Assembly (NCBI RefSeq): GCF_016612535.1
Contig: NZ_JAENXS010000002.1
Location: 1,860,001 to 1,924,000 of the forward strand
Origin: Bradyrhizobium diazoefficiens
GTDB taxonomy: Bacteria; Pseudomonadota; Alphaproteobacteria; Rhizobiales; Xanthobacteraceae
Direction of reading: 5' to 3'
Length of the DNA stretch: 64,000 nucleotides
Part shown: positions 27,344 through 37,363 of the stretch, piece by piece
Layout: each line of letters begins with the position of its first letter
Position numbering within the stretch: position 1 is the stretch's first letter
Made by a program: the position numbers and the translations under genes
Notes under the pieces: model-generated
What the model was told of the DNA's origin: nothing
Database searches by the model: none
The model's input: only the letters and a program-made list of their open reading frames with translations

Positions 27344-28684
27344 TCACTTGGGGCAGATGTAACCCGTCCCCGCCGGCGACTTGAAGCAGCCGACCGATTC
27401 CGGCAGCACTTTCTGCGGCAGCCACAGCACCACGCTCGGGAAATAAATCACGAATGCAATGGTGGCGAAGAACACGACATAGATCGGCAGCGCCGCGCGG
27501 AGCGCCTTGCCAAAGCTGACGCCGACGAATTTCGAGGCCATCAGCAGCACCAGCCCATAGGGTGGCGTGATCAGGCCGAAAGCGAGCGTCGCGATCAGCA
27601 CCACGCCCATGTGGACGCCGTTGATGTCGCCCGCCTCCGTCAGCGTGTTGACCAGCGGCATGAAGATGATGATGGTCGGCACCGGCTCGATGAAATCGCC
27701 GACCACGGTGAACAGCAGCACCATCAGCAACATGATCAGATGCGGATCATTGCCGGCGATCGAGGTGATGATTTCGGCAATGTAGCTGGCGCCGCGGAGA
27801 TAGGCGAGCATCCAGCCGAAGGCGTTGGCCGCGCCGATCGTGATCAGCGGCAGCGAGAAGATCAGGCCCGCGAGGCAGAAATCGTAAGGGATCTTCCGAA
27901 AATGCCCGCGGTTGAGCGCGGGGATCACGACCAGGATGATCCAGACCACGGCGACGACGCCGGCCTCCGTCGGCGTGAACCAGCCGGTCAGGATACCGCC
28001 GAGCAGGATCACCGGGATCATCAGCGGCAGGGCCGCATCGCCGGCCGCGAACACGATTTGCCGCAGCGGCGCGCGCGGCTTGCGCAGGCCGGACGGACCG
28101 AAGAAATAGCAATAGATCATCAGCCCGAAGCCGATCATCAGGCCCGGCACCACGCCCGCCATGAACAGGCCGGCGATCGAGACGTTGCCGACCGCGCCAT
28201 AGACCACCGCAGTGATGCTCGGCGGCACCAGCGCCGCAATGGTCGAGGCCGACGCGATGATCGCGGCGATGAAGGCAGGCTCATAGCCCTCCCGCTTCAT
28301 AGGACCGCCCAGCGCCCGGCTCATCACCGCGACGTCGGCCGTGGTCGAGCCCGACATCTCCGAAAAGAACATGCTGAAGACGACCACGACCTGCGACAGC
28401 CCGCCCCTGATATGCCCGACCAGTGACACCGAGAGATTCGCTATCCGCACCACCACGTTCGCCGAGCTCATGAGCTCGCCGACCAGCAGGAAGAACGGGA
28501 TCGCCAGCAACGCCTCGGAATCGACGCCGTCAAAAATCTTCTGAATGATCGCGGCGAGCGAGACGTCGGACAGGATCGCGCCGATGAAGACGCCGGCCAT
28601 CAGCGAGAATGGCACGGGCACGCCGAGATAGCCGAACGACAGGAAGCAGATCGACATCAACGCCAGGACAACCGGTGCGCTCAC
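27344..28684 (-). CDS. dctM: TRAP transporter large permease (DctM family)
   Basis: 446 residues, about 12 TM segments. Family sequences: FFLLVGELMSSANVVVRI, FSEMSGSTTADVAVMSRALG and AALVPPSITAVVYG (the Ser-rich substrate/Na+ region). It forms the transport channel of a Na+-driven tripartite importer for organic acids. Its start overlaps the DctQ stop (ATGA at 28681-28684). The C-terminus is extended by a cysteine-bearing tail (VGCFKSPAGTGYICPK), which I do not recognise. Confidence 0.93.
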   Translation of the reverse strand: MSAPVVLALMSICFLSFGYLGVPVPFSLMAGVFIGAILSDVSLAAIIQKIFDGVDSEALLAIPFFLLVGELMSSANVVVRIANLSVSLVGHIRGGLSQVVVVFSMFFSEMSGSTTADVAVMSRALGGPMKREGYEPAFIAAIIASASTIAALVPPSITAVVYGAVGNVSIAGLFMAGVVPGLMIGFGLMIYCYFFGPSGLRKPRAPLRQIVFAAGDAALPLMIPVILLGGILTGWFTPTEAGVVAVVWIILVVIPALNRGHFRKIPYDFCLAGLIFSLPLITIGAANAFGWMLAYLRGASYIAEIITSIAGNDPHLIMLLMVLLFTVVGDFIEPVPTIIIFMPLVNTLTEAGDINGVHMGVVLIATLAFGLITPPYGLVLLMASKFVGVSFGKALRAALPIYVVFFATIAFVIYFPSVVLWLPQKVLPESVGCFKSPAGTGYICPK

Positions 28685-29262
28685 GGCTGCGCCCTCATTT
28701 GCGCTTCGGTGACGACGGGTGCAGCATCTTCGTCCGGCGGCTCGGGATGGTCAAAGCCATTGCGCAGGCCGTTGACGAGCTGCTCGATGGTGAACAGGCC
28801 GACCAGGATGCCGGAGAATGGAATGATGACGTAAAGCGAGGCGATCGGCGTGCCCGAGGGAAGGCGAAAGCTGCCGAAGCCGCGCAAATAATTCTGGTAG
28901 CCGTACCAGATCAGACAGAAGGCGACGCCGAGCACGATGAGACGGATGATGACCTCGACGACGATCCTGGGCGTGCCATGCATCGCCTCGGAGATCGCGG
29001 TGAGATAGAGATGGTCGTTGCGCCGGGTCGCCGCCGCCGTCCCGATGAAGATCGCGTAGATGAACAGCGTCGAGGTGACCTCCTGGAGCCACAGCCAGGG
29101 ATGGCCGATGGTGCGGGTGACGATGTCGGCGGTGACCGACAGCGAGAAGCCGAAGCACAGCACGCCGCAGAGGATCATCAGCGTGAGCTCGAGCCAGTCG
29201 AGCCAGCGCCATTTGAGGTGACGCTGCCGTCTCAGAACGAGTTTATCGGCGATGGTCATCAA
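28681..29262 (-). CDS. dctQ: TRAP transporter small permease (DctQ family)
   Basis: 193 residues with four TM segments (WLELTLMILCGVLCFGFSLS; EVTSTLFIYAIFIGTAAA; VVEVIIRLIVLGVAFCL; ASLYVIIPFSGILVGLF). The WLQEVTSTLFIYAIFIG segment is the conserved DctQ core. Partner of the large permease, with which it is ATGA-coupled. The binding-protein gene lies upstream, separated by an intergenic repeat. Confidence 0.9.
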   Translation of the reverse strand: MMTIADKLVLRRQRHLKWRWLDWLELTLMILCGVLCFGFSLSVTADIVTRTIGHPWLWLQEVTSTLFIYAIFIGTAAATRRNDHLYLTAISEAMHGTPRIVVEVIIRLIVLGVAFCLIWYGYQNYLRGFGSFRLPSGTPIASLYVIIPFSGILVGLFTIEQLVNGLRNGFDHPEPPDEDAAPVVTEAQMRAQP

Positions 29263-29263
29263 T

Positions 29264-29400
29264 GTCGTCCCTGCCTAGTGCGCAATTGCGCACGGGGGGC
29301 CGGGACCCATAGCCCCAGGCCGTTGTGATGAAAGCGAGCTGACAGCCACCGTGCCCAAAGCTCCGCCGCGGAGTATGGATCCCGGCCTTCGCCGGGACGA
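29264..29400. repeat. Intergenic repeat, copy 1 of a family also at 39132-39271
   Basis: Begins GTCGTCCCTGCCTAGTGCGC, contains the palindrome TGCGCAATTGCGCA followed by a G-rich stretch and GGGACCCATA, and ends with CCCGGCCTTCGCCGGGACGA. A second copy with the same order of motifs is at 39132-39271. Placed between the DctQ start and the DctP stop. Confidence 0.75.
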
Positions 29401-29426
29401 CTCGTGGAAGCAACTGTAGGTGCGAC

Positions 29427-30434
29427 CTAATTGATCGACCGGATCAGGTTCTTGATCTTCTCGGCGTGCGGGCCAAGCTCCTTGGCGAGCTTGTCGAGAT
29501 AAGGATCGGCGATCGCCGCAAAGCTCTTCTTGTCGACGTTGTCGACGATCTTGACGCCCAACTTCTTGAGCTTCTCCGCCGCCGCACGTTCGAGATCGAA
29601 TGCCTTCGCCGGCTCCTTGGTGCTGACCTCGTTGGCCGCGGTCTGCACCCAGCCCTTCTGCTCGGCCGAAAGGCTCTGCCAGAGCTTGTCGGAGACGAAC
29701 ACCAGCGCGTTGTTGGCCTCGTGCTCGGTGATGTTCAGCACCGGCGCCACCTCGTAGTGCTTGTTGACGAGATAGACGTTGATGCTGTTCTCGGCGACGT
29801 CGACGACACCTGTTTGCAGCGAGGTGTAGACGCTGCCGAACGGCATGTGCACGGTCTGGGCACCATAGGCCGGGAACATGGTGTCCTCGGTCGCCGTCGC
29901 CTGCACGCGGACCTTCAGACCCTTGATGTCGCCGACATTATGGATCTCCTTCTTGGAGTACATGTGGCGAACGCCCTGCGAGCCCGTGCCGATGAGATGC
30001 AGCCCCTGCGTGGTCTCCTCGATCATGGTCTTGAGCGCTTCGAACACCTTCGGGTCAGCGAGACCTTTGACCACATGCTGTTCGTCGCGGAACAGATAGT
30101 GCAGCGACATCACGCCGGCCTGCGGCGAGATCGTCGCGGTGTTGGCCGAGGAGACGATGGAGAATTCGACGTCGCCGGCTTTCACGAGCTGCAGCACCTG
30201 CGGCTCCTGGCCCAGCTGCGCGCCGGGATACTGGTCGATGATCATGGTGCCCTTGCTCAACTCCTTGAGCTTGTCGGCAAAGAGGTCGCCGGCGATCGAA
30301 TAGCCGGTGTTGCGGGGCTGATCATAGGCGAAGCGATAATGCTTCACCTCCTGGGCCCCGGCTCCCGTGACGAACAGCATGGCGGCCGCAGCCACCAAGC
30401 CGTGTAGGAATCCTGGCGTGGATCGTACCATCAT
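29427..30434 (-). CDS. dctP: TRAP transporter substrate-binding protein (DctP family)
   Basis: 335 residues from MMVRSTPGFLHG, preceded by CAGGGGGAGACG, a good ribosome site; the longer frame to 30608 lacks support. Signal peptide to about residue 28 (VTGAGAQE). Mature protein: YDQPRNTGYSIAGDLFADKLKELS, LGQEPQVLQLVKAGDVEFSIV, and the conserved Arg region GLKVRVQATATEDTMFPAYGAQ that salt-bridges a substrate carboxylate. So the importer takes up a carboxylic acid. A sugar-acid dehydratase gene is directly upstream in the same orientation. Confidence 0.92.
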   Translation of the reverse strand: MMVRSTPGFLHGLVAAAAMLFVTGAGAQEVKHYRFAYDQPRNTGYSIAGDLFADKLKELSKGTMIIDQYPGAQLGQEPQVLQLVKAGDVEFSIVSSANTATISPQAGVMSLHYLFRDEQHVVKGLADPKVFEALKTMIEETTQGLHLIGTGSQGVRHMYSKKEIHNVGDIKGLKVRVQATATEDTMFPAYGAQTVHMPFGSVYTSLQTGVVDVAENSINVYLVNKHYEVAPVLNITEHEANNALVFVSDKLWQSLSAEQKGWVQTAANEVSTKEPAKAFDLERAAAEKLKKLGVKIVDNVDKKSFAAIADPYLDKLAKELGPHAEKIKNLIRSIN

Positions 30435-30495
30435 CGTCTCCCCCTGTTTTAATCGCCGGGCGCTTGTGCGGTCTCGGCGCTCTTTCGAGTGGTTG

Positions 30496-32217
30496 TCAGC
30501 CCTTCTCAGTCTTTGGTCCAGTCCTCTGCATAAAGTCGAAGTCGCAGCCCTCGTCGGCCTGCATGATGGTCTCGTTGAATAGCCAGGCATAGCCTCGCCG
30601 CGCTTCATCCGGCGCCGCGGCCGGCGTCAACGCCGCGCGCCTGCGCTCCAGCTCGGCCGCGTCGACCAGCAGCTCGATGCTGCGCTTGGCAACATCCAGC
30701 TGAATCCTGTCGCCGTTCCTGACCAGCGCCAGCGGCCCGCCGACGGCGGATTCCGGCGTGATGTGCAGCACGATGGTGCCGAACGCAGTACCGCTCATGC
30801 GTGCGTCCGAAATGCGCACCATGTCCTTGGTGCCGCCCCGTGCGAGCTTCTTCGGGATCGGCAGGTAACCCGCCTCGGGCATGCCCGGCGCGCCCTTGGG
30901 GCCGGCATTGCGCAGCACCAGCACGTCGTCGGCGGTGACGTCGAGATCGGGGTCGTCCACGCGGAGCGTCATGTCCTCGACGGATTCGAACACCACTGCG
31001 CGCCCTGTATGCTGCAACAGTTTCGGGCTCGCAGCCGACTGCTTGATGACGGCACCGCGCGGCGCGAGGTTGCCGTGCAGGACGGCGAGACCGCCCTCCT
31101 TCTTGATCGGATTGTCGCGCGGACGGATCGCGTCCTGGCCGGGCACGTCCTCCGCATTGGCGACGACGTCGCGCAGCGTCTGCCCCGCAATCGTCTTCGC
31201 ATCGAGATCGACGAGATTGCCGAGCTGCGCCAGAAGCTTCGGCACGCCACCGGCGTGATGGAAATGCTCCATGTAGTGCTCGCCGGACGGCTTGAGATCG
31301 ACCAGCACCGGCACCTCGCGGCCAATCTGGTCGAACACCTCGAGGTCGAGCCGGTGCGGCGAGCGATGCGCCATCGCGGTCAGATGGATCAGCCCGTTGG
31401 TCGAGCCGCCGATCGCTTGCAGCACGACCTGCGCATTTCTGAACGAGGCCGGCGTCAGCACTTCGCTCGGCTTCGGCCCCTTGGTCTTGGCCATTTCGGC
31501 GGCAACGCGGCCGCTGGCCTCGGCGAGACGGAAGCGCTCGGCGTGGGGCGCCGGAATTGTCGCGCTCATTGGCAGCGACAGGCCCATGGCTTCGATCATA
31601 CAGGCCATGGTCGAGGCCGTTCCCATCACCATGCAGGTGCCGACCGACGGCGCGAGACGGCCGTTCACCGCCTCGATCTCGACGTCGTCGATCTCGCCGG
31701 CGCGGTACTTGCCCCAGAGACGGCGGCAATCGGTGCAGGCGCCCAGCACCTCGCCCTTGTGATGTCCGACCACCATCGGTCCGACGGGAATGACCACGGT
31801 CGGCAAATCGGCGCTGATCGCAGCCATCACCTGCGCCGGAAGCGTCTTGTCGCAGCCGCCGATCACGATCACCGAATCCATCGGCTGGGCCCGGATCATC
31901 TCCTCGGTGTCCATCGCCATTAGATTGCGCAGATACATCGAGGTCGGATGCGCAAAGCTCTCGGCGATCGAGATCGTCGGGAACACGAACGGCATCGCGC
32001 CCGACAGCATCACGCCGCGCTTGGCGGCCTCGATGATCTGCGGGACGTTGCCGTGGCACGGATTGTAGTCGCTGTAAGTGTTGGTGATGCCGACGATCGG
32101 GCGCTCCAGCGCATCGTCGGAATAGCCCATGGCCTTGATGAACGCCTTGCGCAGGAACAGCGAGAAGCCGGCATCGCCGTAGCTGGTCAAACCCTTGCGC
32201 AAGCCACTCGTCATCAT
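30496..32217 (-). CDS. IlvD/Edd-family dehydratase, probably sugar-acid dehydratase
   Basis: 574 residues from MMTSGLRKGLTSYGD; the open frame to 33111 is spurious. Iron-sulfur cysteines fall at Cys54 (YNPCHGN), Cys122 (GGCDKT) and Cys195 (VGTCMVMG). The spacing and length resemble L-arabinonate/D-xylonate dehydratases more than biosynthetic IlvD, and CTDCRRLWGKYRAGEID is typical of that branch. It dehydrates a 2,3-dihydroxy (aldonic) acid to a 2-keto-3-deoxy acid. Next to a TRAP importer and a divergent GntR regulator, it fits catabolism. DHAD function is the alternative. Confidence 0.85.
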   Translation of the reverse strand: MMTSGLRKGLTSYGDAGFSLFLRKAFIKAMGYSDDALERPIVGITNTYSDYNPCHGNVPQIIEAAKRGVMLSGAMPFVFPTISIAESFAHPTSMYLRNLMAMDTEEMIRAQPMDSVIVIGGCDKTLPAQVMAAISADLPTVVIPVGPMVVGHHKGEVLGACTDCRRLWGKYRAGEIDDVEIEAVNGRLAPSVGTCMVMGTASTMACMIEAMGLSLPMSATIPAPHAERFRLAEASGRVAAEMAKTKGPKPSEVLTPASFRNAQVVLQAIGGSTNGLIHLTAMAHRSPHRLDLEVFDQIGREVPVLVDLKPSGEHYMEHFHHAGGVPKLLAQLGNLVDLDAKTIAGQTLRDVVANAEDVPGQDAIRPRDNPIKKEGGLAVLHGNLAPRGAVIKQSAASPKLLQHTGRAVVFESVEDMTLRVDDPDLDVTADDVLVLRNAGPKGAPGMPEAGYLPIPKKLARGGTKDMVRISDARMSGTAFGTIVLHITPESAVGGPLALVRNGDRIQLDVAKRSIELLVDAAELERRRAALTPAAAPDEARRGYAWLFNETIMQADEGCDFDFMQRTGPKTEKG

Positions 32218-32259
32218 GCCACTCCAATCACCTTGCCATTGTGGTACAGCCTGCCCCCC

Positions 32260-32336
32260 GATTGTCAATAACGCAGGTGCTGAGGGCGATCGTTTCTGCC
32301 CGCGACACCTCTCGCAGACACAAATTATTGACAATC
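32260..32336. promoter_or_regulatory. Paired operator-like sites between dehydratase and GntR genes
   Basis: GATTGTCAATAA at 32260-32271 and its exact inverse TTATTGACAATC at 32325-32336. Each contains the odd palindrome ATTG-N-CAAT; centres are 66 bp apart. They lie in the only shared intergenic region of the divergent pair, so they are the natural binding sites of the GntR protein. Inference from symmetry and position. Confidence 0.65.
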
Positions 32337-32388
32337 CGGCCCGTCCCTGCTCCACAGGGCGGACCGGCCTGAGCCGGAGGCTGAGGGC

Positions 32389-33072
32389 ATGTCCGACATT
32401 CGCACCGCAGACGCCATGCCGGTCCGGCGCGACGATCCGGACGATGTCGTCGCACGGCTCGAGGAAGACATCATCTTCGGCCGGCTCCCGCCGGGCGCGC
32501 GCCTGACCGAGGATGCGCTGATGTCGCGCTACGGCACCTCGCGGCACTTCGTGCGGCAAGCGCTGGTGGACGCGGAGCGCCGGGGTATCGTCCGCCGCGA
32601 AAAGAATGTCGGCGCCACCGTGCGGTTCTATTCGGCCGAGGAAGTCCGGCAGATCTACGAGGTCCGGGAGATGCTGACGCGGCAGGCCGCCCTGATGATC
32701 CCCCTGCCCGTGCCGCAAGGCCTGACCGACGAGTTGACCGCCTTGCAACGAGACTATTGCGCGAAGGCCGACATCCGCGACCTGCGCGGCATCCACGAAG
32801 CCAACGACGCCTTCCACGTCGCGCTGTTCGCAGCCTGCGGCAACCCCTATCTGGTGCGCTCGCTCCAGGACTACATGAACCTGACGCTGCCGATGCGCGC
32901 CAAGAACCTCGCCGACCGCGACGGGCTCGCGCAATCGCGGCGCCAGCACGAGTTGATGATCGAGCTGTTGAAGGGCCGCGACAGCTGGGCGTTGGCACAG
33001 CTCTGCGTCGACCACATGCAATTCAGCAAGTCGGATTACCTGGCGCGGATTGCGGACGAGACAGAACGCTAG
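32389..33072 (+). CDS. GntR-family (FadR/FCD subgroup) transcriptional regulator
   Basis: 227 residues. N-terminal winged helix: VARLEEDIIFGRLPPGARLTEDALMSRYGTSRHFVRQALVDAERRGIVRR, about residues 20-70. C-terminal FCD ligand domain with metal/ligand His and Asp positions (REMLTRQAALM, HEANDAFHVALFAACGN, SRRQHELMIELLKGRD). FCD members usually sense sugar acids or organic acids. Divergent from the dehydratase gene across two symmetric sites, it probably represses the dehydratase-TRAP operon until substrate appears. Confidence 0.92.
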   Translation: MSDIRTADAMPVRRDDPDDVVARLEEDIIFGRLPPGARLTEDALMSRYGTSRHFVRQALVDAERRGIVRREKNVGATVRFYSAEEVRQIYEVREMLTRQAALMIPLPVPQGLTDELTALQRDYCAKADIRDLRGIHEANDAFHVALFAACGNPYLVRSLQDYMNLTLPMRAKNLADRDGLAQSRRQHELMIELLKGRDSWALAQLCVDHMQFSKSDYLARIADETER

Positions 33073-33243
33073 CGCCCACGCCGATCGGTCGTCACCGCAG
33101 CAGCAGTGCATCCGGATGGAACCAGCGCCGGCGACGGAACTCGGTGGAACTCATCCAATCAAGCCGCTAATCTGCTGGTAGAATCTTCTCAATTACTCAA
33201 CCCATTAACCGGCTGTTAGAAGACACCATCGCAAATGGTCACA

Positions 33244-33285
33244 GAAACAAACAACAACCATACCGAAACAAACAACAACCATGCC
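33244..33285 (+). repeat. 21-bp tandem duplication
   Basis: Two adjacent copies of a unit starting GAAACAAACAACAACCAT at 33244-33264 and 33265-33285, differing at one base. AC-rich and unlike the surrounding GC-rich DNA. It lies directly upstream of, or overlapping the first codons of, the next unrecognised gene. Confidence 0.85.
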
Positions 33286-33310
33286 GGGCTCCATTGCCCG
33301 GAGCCATCAC

Positions 33311-34240
33311 ATGAATGTACCCGGTCTCCTGATAGCAGTGGCCTTCGGCGGAGCATTTTTCGCCATTGAGTATGGGTTGTACTATCAGCCCGACATCCTC
33401 AACCCAGACGTTCTGATCAGCACGTTCTCCCCGGAACATAAGCGGGCCCGAGCAGCAGTCCGACATGCGCTGATCAATCCGGACTCTGCCAAGTTCGGCA
33501 CATTACGTTCAGTCGAGGCTGACGCGGCGAGGTACGTCTGTGGCGCTGTCAATGCGATGGACAAGTCCGGCCGATCCGTCAACGCCGCGTTCGTCTTCAC
33601 TGTGGCCGCTGATTTCGCCCGCATCGATGACGACGGACGGATCACACACTATCAATCCGGATACAGGCCCTGCCCTACCGGCGAGGACAACGTCGTGCAG
33701 CAGCGGCCGGCTGCGTCGCCCGGGCTGACGTCGGTCGTCAAGGCCGTTCAGAAGGTCGCCCCTGAAGGACTGCCTTCCGCTGCGTCCGTGCTGACGACGC
33801 CCGCGCTCTCGGCGGGCGGATCGTCGTCTGGTGGGACAATGGAGCAGCAGGTCCGCGAACTGGCCGCCCGGACCGTTCCGCCGGATGCTGCCACAAGGCA
33901 GCAGCCAAATCCGGCCGCCACGCGCGAGGTTGCCAAGGAGAGTGAGTGGCACGCTGAGCGGCCTCCCGCCGCGTGGCCCACGTTCCCTGCGAATCACCTG
34001 CTTGCGAAGCCAACCCGGAAACGAACCCCGTCCGAAGCGATGAAACTCGCGAAAGACGTGGAGGATCGCTGGAAGCAGGCGGAGTCGTCGAACGACATCT
34101 CAATGCGTCCTTCAGCGGAAGACATCAACGAGGCGTGCCGCGCACTGCTCACGATCGATTCAAAGGACGCCGAATATCCAAAGGCGTGGGCAGCTTTCAC
34201 GCGGTTGCAAAAGATGAGTCGCGATATCTCCGCCGGTTGA
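33311..34240 (+). CDS. Unrecognised membrane-anchored protein with Pro/Ser/Ala-rich linker
   Basis: About 309 residues from MNVPGLLIAVAFGG (an ATG at 33281 is also in frame). One N-terminal hydrophobic segment (LLIAVAFGGAFFAIEYGLYY) is followed by a compact domain (HKRARAAVRHALINPDSAKFG ... VCGAVNAMDKSGRSVNAAFVFTVAADFARIDDDGRITHYQSGYRPC), a low-complexity linker (about 145-220), and a C-terminal helical part. The ALINPDSAKFG ... VCGAVNAKN-like pattern recalls small proteobacterial secreted or lipoprotein domains, but I do not recognise a named family. Composition is less GC-biased than neighbours. Confidence 0.65.
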   Translation: MNVPGLLIAVAFGGAFFAIEYGLYYQPDILNPDVLISTFSPEHKRARAAVRHALINPDSAKFGTLRSVEADAARYVCGAVNAMDKSGRSVNAAFVFTVAADFARIDDDGRITHYQSGYRPCPTGEDNVVQQRPAASPGLTSVVKAVQKVAPEGLPSAASVLTTPALSAGGSSSGGTMEQQVRELAARTVPPDAATRQQPNPAATREVAKESEWHAERPPAAWPTFPANHLLAKPTRKRTPSEAMKLAKDVEDRWKQAESSNDISMRPSAEDINEACRALLTIDSKDAEYPKAWAAFTRLQKMSRDISAG

Positions 34241-34345
34241 TTTCGCCAGCGACCTCGCTAATCCCACGGGAGATCCATCCGCCGCGTCTTGCAGGCAGCA
34301 GAATCAATGCCCCGGGCAGACGCGTTCGCTTGTCGCCAGACGCCG

Positions 34346-34759
34346 TCAGTACCGCCTCAGCAGGCCGCGATCCACGCTGGCATCGCCATAGTCGGTGCAA
34401 GCCCCTTTCGGGTCCTTGATCAAGTCCGCCCAGACACGCTTGAACGTTTTGCCGGCCGCGTCGGACACCTCAGCGCGGAATTTACCGGGATCGTAGCTCT
34501 CGCCATTACGGGCTTTGATGGCCGCGGAATAGGCGTCGATCATGGCCATCGCCACGTTGGGGCTGCCGAGAAGCCGGGTGCCGAGTTGAACGCCGCCGGC
34601 GCCATCGACCTCGTAGCCGACGCATCGTTGTTCGAGCACCATGGATGCGGTGACGAGCTGGTCGAGGAACGTGGCTTCGGCGTCGCTGAGCGTTGCGGCT
34701 CGCGACAGTCCTGACAGGATGGTCGCGAACATTGCGACGACCGACAATTTTATTCTCAT
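34346..34759 (-). CDS. Small secreted protein of unknown function
   Basis: 137 residues from MRIKLSVVAMFATILSG, with a Sec signal peptide ending near SRAA. The mature part has two Cys (EQRCVGYEV and DPKGACTDYG) that may form a disulfide, and an EATFLDQLVTASMVLEQRC helix near the start. No family recognised. It is convergent with the preceding unrecognised gene and lies in the same atypical block between sugar-acid genes. Confidence 0.65.
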   Translation of the reverse strand: MRIKLSVVAMFATILSGLSRAATLSDAEATFLDQLVTASMVLEQRCVGYEVDGAGGVQLGTRLLGSPNVAMAMIDAYSAAIKARNGESYDPGKFRAEVSDAAGKTFKRVWADLIKDPKGACTDYGDASVDRGLLRRY

Positions 34760-34914
34760 TGTCGTGGCTCTCGCCGCCGCCCTTGAGCTTTGATCAGGGC
34801 ACCGGTTGCTGGATTTCGATCGCACAGATCGAGAGCCAGACGATGTCCGGCGGGACGTTGATCTGAATCAACGGGCCGTCATGCCGGCCTCGTCCCTCAC
34901 ACCACCTACGTCCG

Positions 34915-35367
34915 CTAATGCACGACCAACACCGGGACGCTTCCGTCCACCAGGACTTCCGATGTTTGGCTCCCCAGAAACAGCTTCCTGAGGCCGCGGC
35001 GTCCGTGAGAGGCCATCACGATTAAATCGCAGCCCCTGGACTTTGCAGTTTCGATAATCGCAGTAGCCGGGTGAGCATTCGGAACGTGCAAGAGTTCTGC
35101 AGAAATCCCAATCTGCTCCGCCATGGCTTTGGCTTGATCGAGCACTCGACCCGCACGTTCCCTGCAGGCAGCGTCAAAGCTATCGACCTCCTGCTGCGAG
35201 GGAATCCATCCTGAATCGTGGCCGCCCCCGTAGTCGATCGGCAGCGGTTCCGTCACCGTGATGACGGTGACCTTGGCGTTCAGAGCCTTTGCCAAGGCGA
35301 TCCCGTGCTCAAGGCCTTTTCTCGCAACGTCAGATCCATCCGTGCTCAAGAGAAGATTCGCATACAT
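34915..35367 (-). CDS. Universal stress protein (UspA family)
   Basis: 150 residues from MYANLLLSTDGSDVARKGLEHG, preceded by AAGGGAGACCTCGA. UspA fold with the ATP-binding C-terminal motif IVMASHGRRGLRKLFLGSQTSEVLVDGSVPVLVV (G-2x-G-9x-G-S/T type), so it is probably an ATP-binding USP. The frame is open far upstream (to 36444) but that part is antisense to or shadows other genes. Acts in the cytoplasm in stress tolerance; its neighbours give no specific role. Confidence 0.92.
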   Translation of the reverse strand: MYANLLLSTDGSDVARKGLEHGIALAKALNAKVTVITVTEPLPIDYGGGHDSGWIPSQQEVDSFDAACRERAGRVLDQAKAMAEQIGISAELLHVPNAHPATAIIETAKSRGCDLIVMASHGRRGLRKLFLGSQTSEVLVDGSVPVLVVH

Positions 35368-35456
35368 TCGAGGTCTCCCTTGCTCGTCGAAAATTTCCCT
35401 TGAGTTCGGTCCGAGCGGCCAAACAGACATTTGGCCGCCCCCAACACGCTCATGCC

Positions 35457-36281
35457 CTACCGCTTCTTCCAGTCGATGATCCGGCTCGTATCGCCGTCGA
35501 ATTCCTTGCTGGCGAACGCGCCGCCCTGGAAGTGATCGCCGACCGGATCTGGCTTCAGCTTGGCCTGCTCGGCCATCGCGTGCGCCACGTGATCCTCGGA
35601 GCGCCCCGTGGGACGGTAGCCGAACTCGTAAGCGCGGTGGTTGTCCCACCAGGCGCGCTCGTTCAGCGACACGCCGTAGAACACCTCGAAATGAATGTCG
35701 GGATGCTCGAGCCCGATCCGGCAGAGCTGCACCAGATCCTCCGGCATCAGCCACATCGCGATGCGGCGGTGGTCCAGCGGCTTCTCGTCGCAATTGCCGA
35801 TCCGGATGCAGGTGACCTTCAGCCCGTGCTTGTCGGCGTAGAGTGCGCCGACCGCCTCGCCGAACGCCTTGCTGACTCCGTAGCGTCCGTCCGGGCGCAC
35901 GGTGACGTCGGTGCCGATCTTGCGGTGGCGCGGATAGAAGCCGACCGTGTGGTTCGAGGAAGCGAACACCACGCGCTTGACGCCCTTGCGGTAGGCGGCC
36001 TCGAACAGATTGTAGCCGCCGATGATGTTGGCCTGGAGGATGTCGTCCCAGGGGCCCTCGACCGAATAGCCGCCGAAATGGATGATGCCGTCGACGCCCT
36101 CGCATATCGCTTCGCACTGCGCCAGGTCGGACAGATCCGCGGCCTTGAACTGCTCGTTCGCCCCGAGATCGGCCGGCGGACGGATGTCGGAGAGCAGCAG
36201 ATCCGGATAGATCGGCGGCAACAGTTTCCGCAGGCGCGTTCCGATCCCGCCCGAAGCTCCCGTCATCAAGATGCGCGGCAT
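35457..36281 (-). CDS. NAD-dependent epimerase/dehydratase family, uronate-dehydrogenase-like
   Basis: 274 residues from MPRILMTGASGGIG, with GAGGAAAGAC before the ATG. Short-chain dehydrogenase with NAD loop GASGGIG (8-14), catalytic Tyr134 and Lys138 in RYGVSKAFGE, and FASSNHTVGFYP preceding. These segments closely resemble Agrobacterium uronate dehydrogenase, which oxidises galacturonate/glucuronate to the aldaro-lactone. Divergent from an SMP-30 lactonase gene, which would open such a lactone. The length also matches. An alternative is a sugar epimerase. Confidence 0.85.
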   Translation of the reverse strand: MPRILMTGASGGIGTRLRKLLPPIYPDLLLSDIRPPADLGANEQFKAADLSDLAQCEAICEGVDGIIHFGGYSVEGPWDDILQANIIGGYNLFEAAYRKGVKRVVFASSNHTVGFYPRHRKIGTDVTVRPDGRYGVSKAFGEAVGALYADKHGLKVTCIRIGNCDEKPLDHRRIAMWLMPEDLVQLCRIGLEHPDIHFEVFYGVSLNERAWWDNHRAYEFGYRPTGRSEDHVAHAMAEQAKLKPDPVGDHFQGGAFASKEFDGDTSRIIDWKKR

Positions 36282-36371
36282 GTCTTTCCTCGTCTTTGGC
36301 GACCGATTTGCGGTCATAGGTCTCTAATGATAGCAGATTTGGGCAGAGGGAACGTAATAACGAGAATTCAC

Positions 36372-37340
<969 letters not shown>

Positions 37341-37363
37341 GTCTCGCCGCCGTCACGAGAATC

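Noticed and set aside
32218..33111. N-terminal extension of the dehydratase frame
   Set aside because: It would run through the divergent GntR gene and its operator region; the IlvD/Edd domain begins at 32217.
33244..33285. Possible CRISPR or phase-variable array
   Set aside because: Only two directly adjacent 21-bp units without spacers and no cas genes nearby; recorded as a tandem duplication instead.
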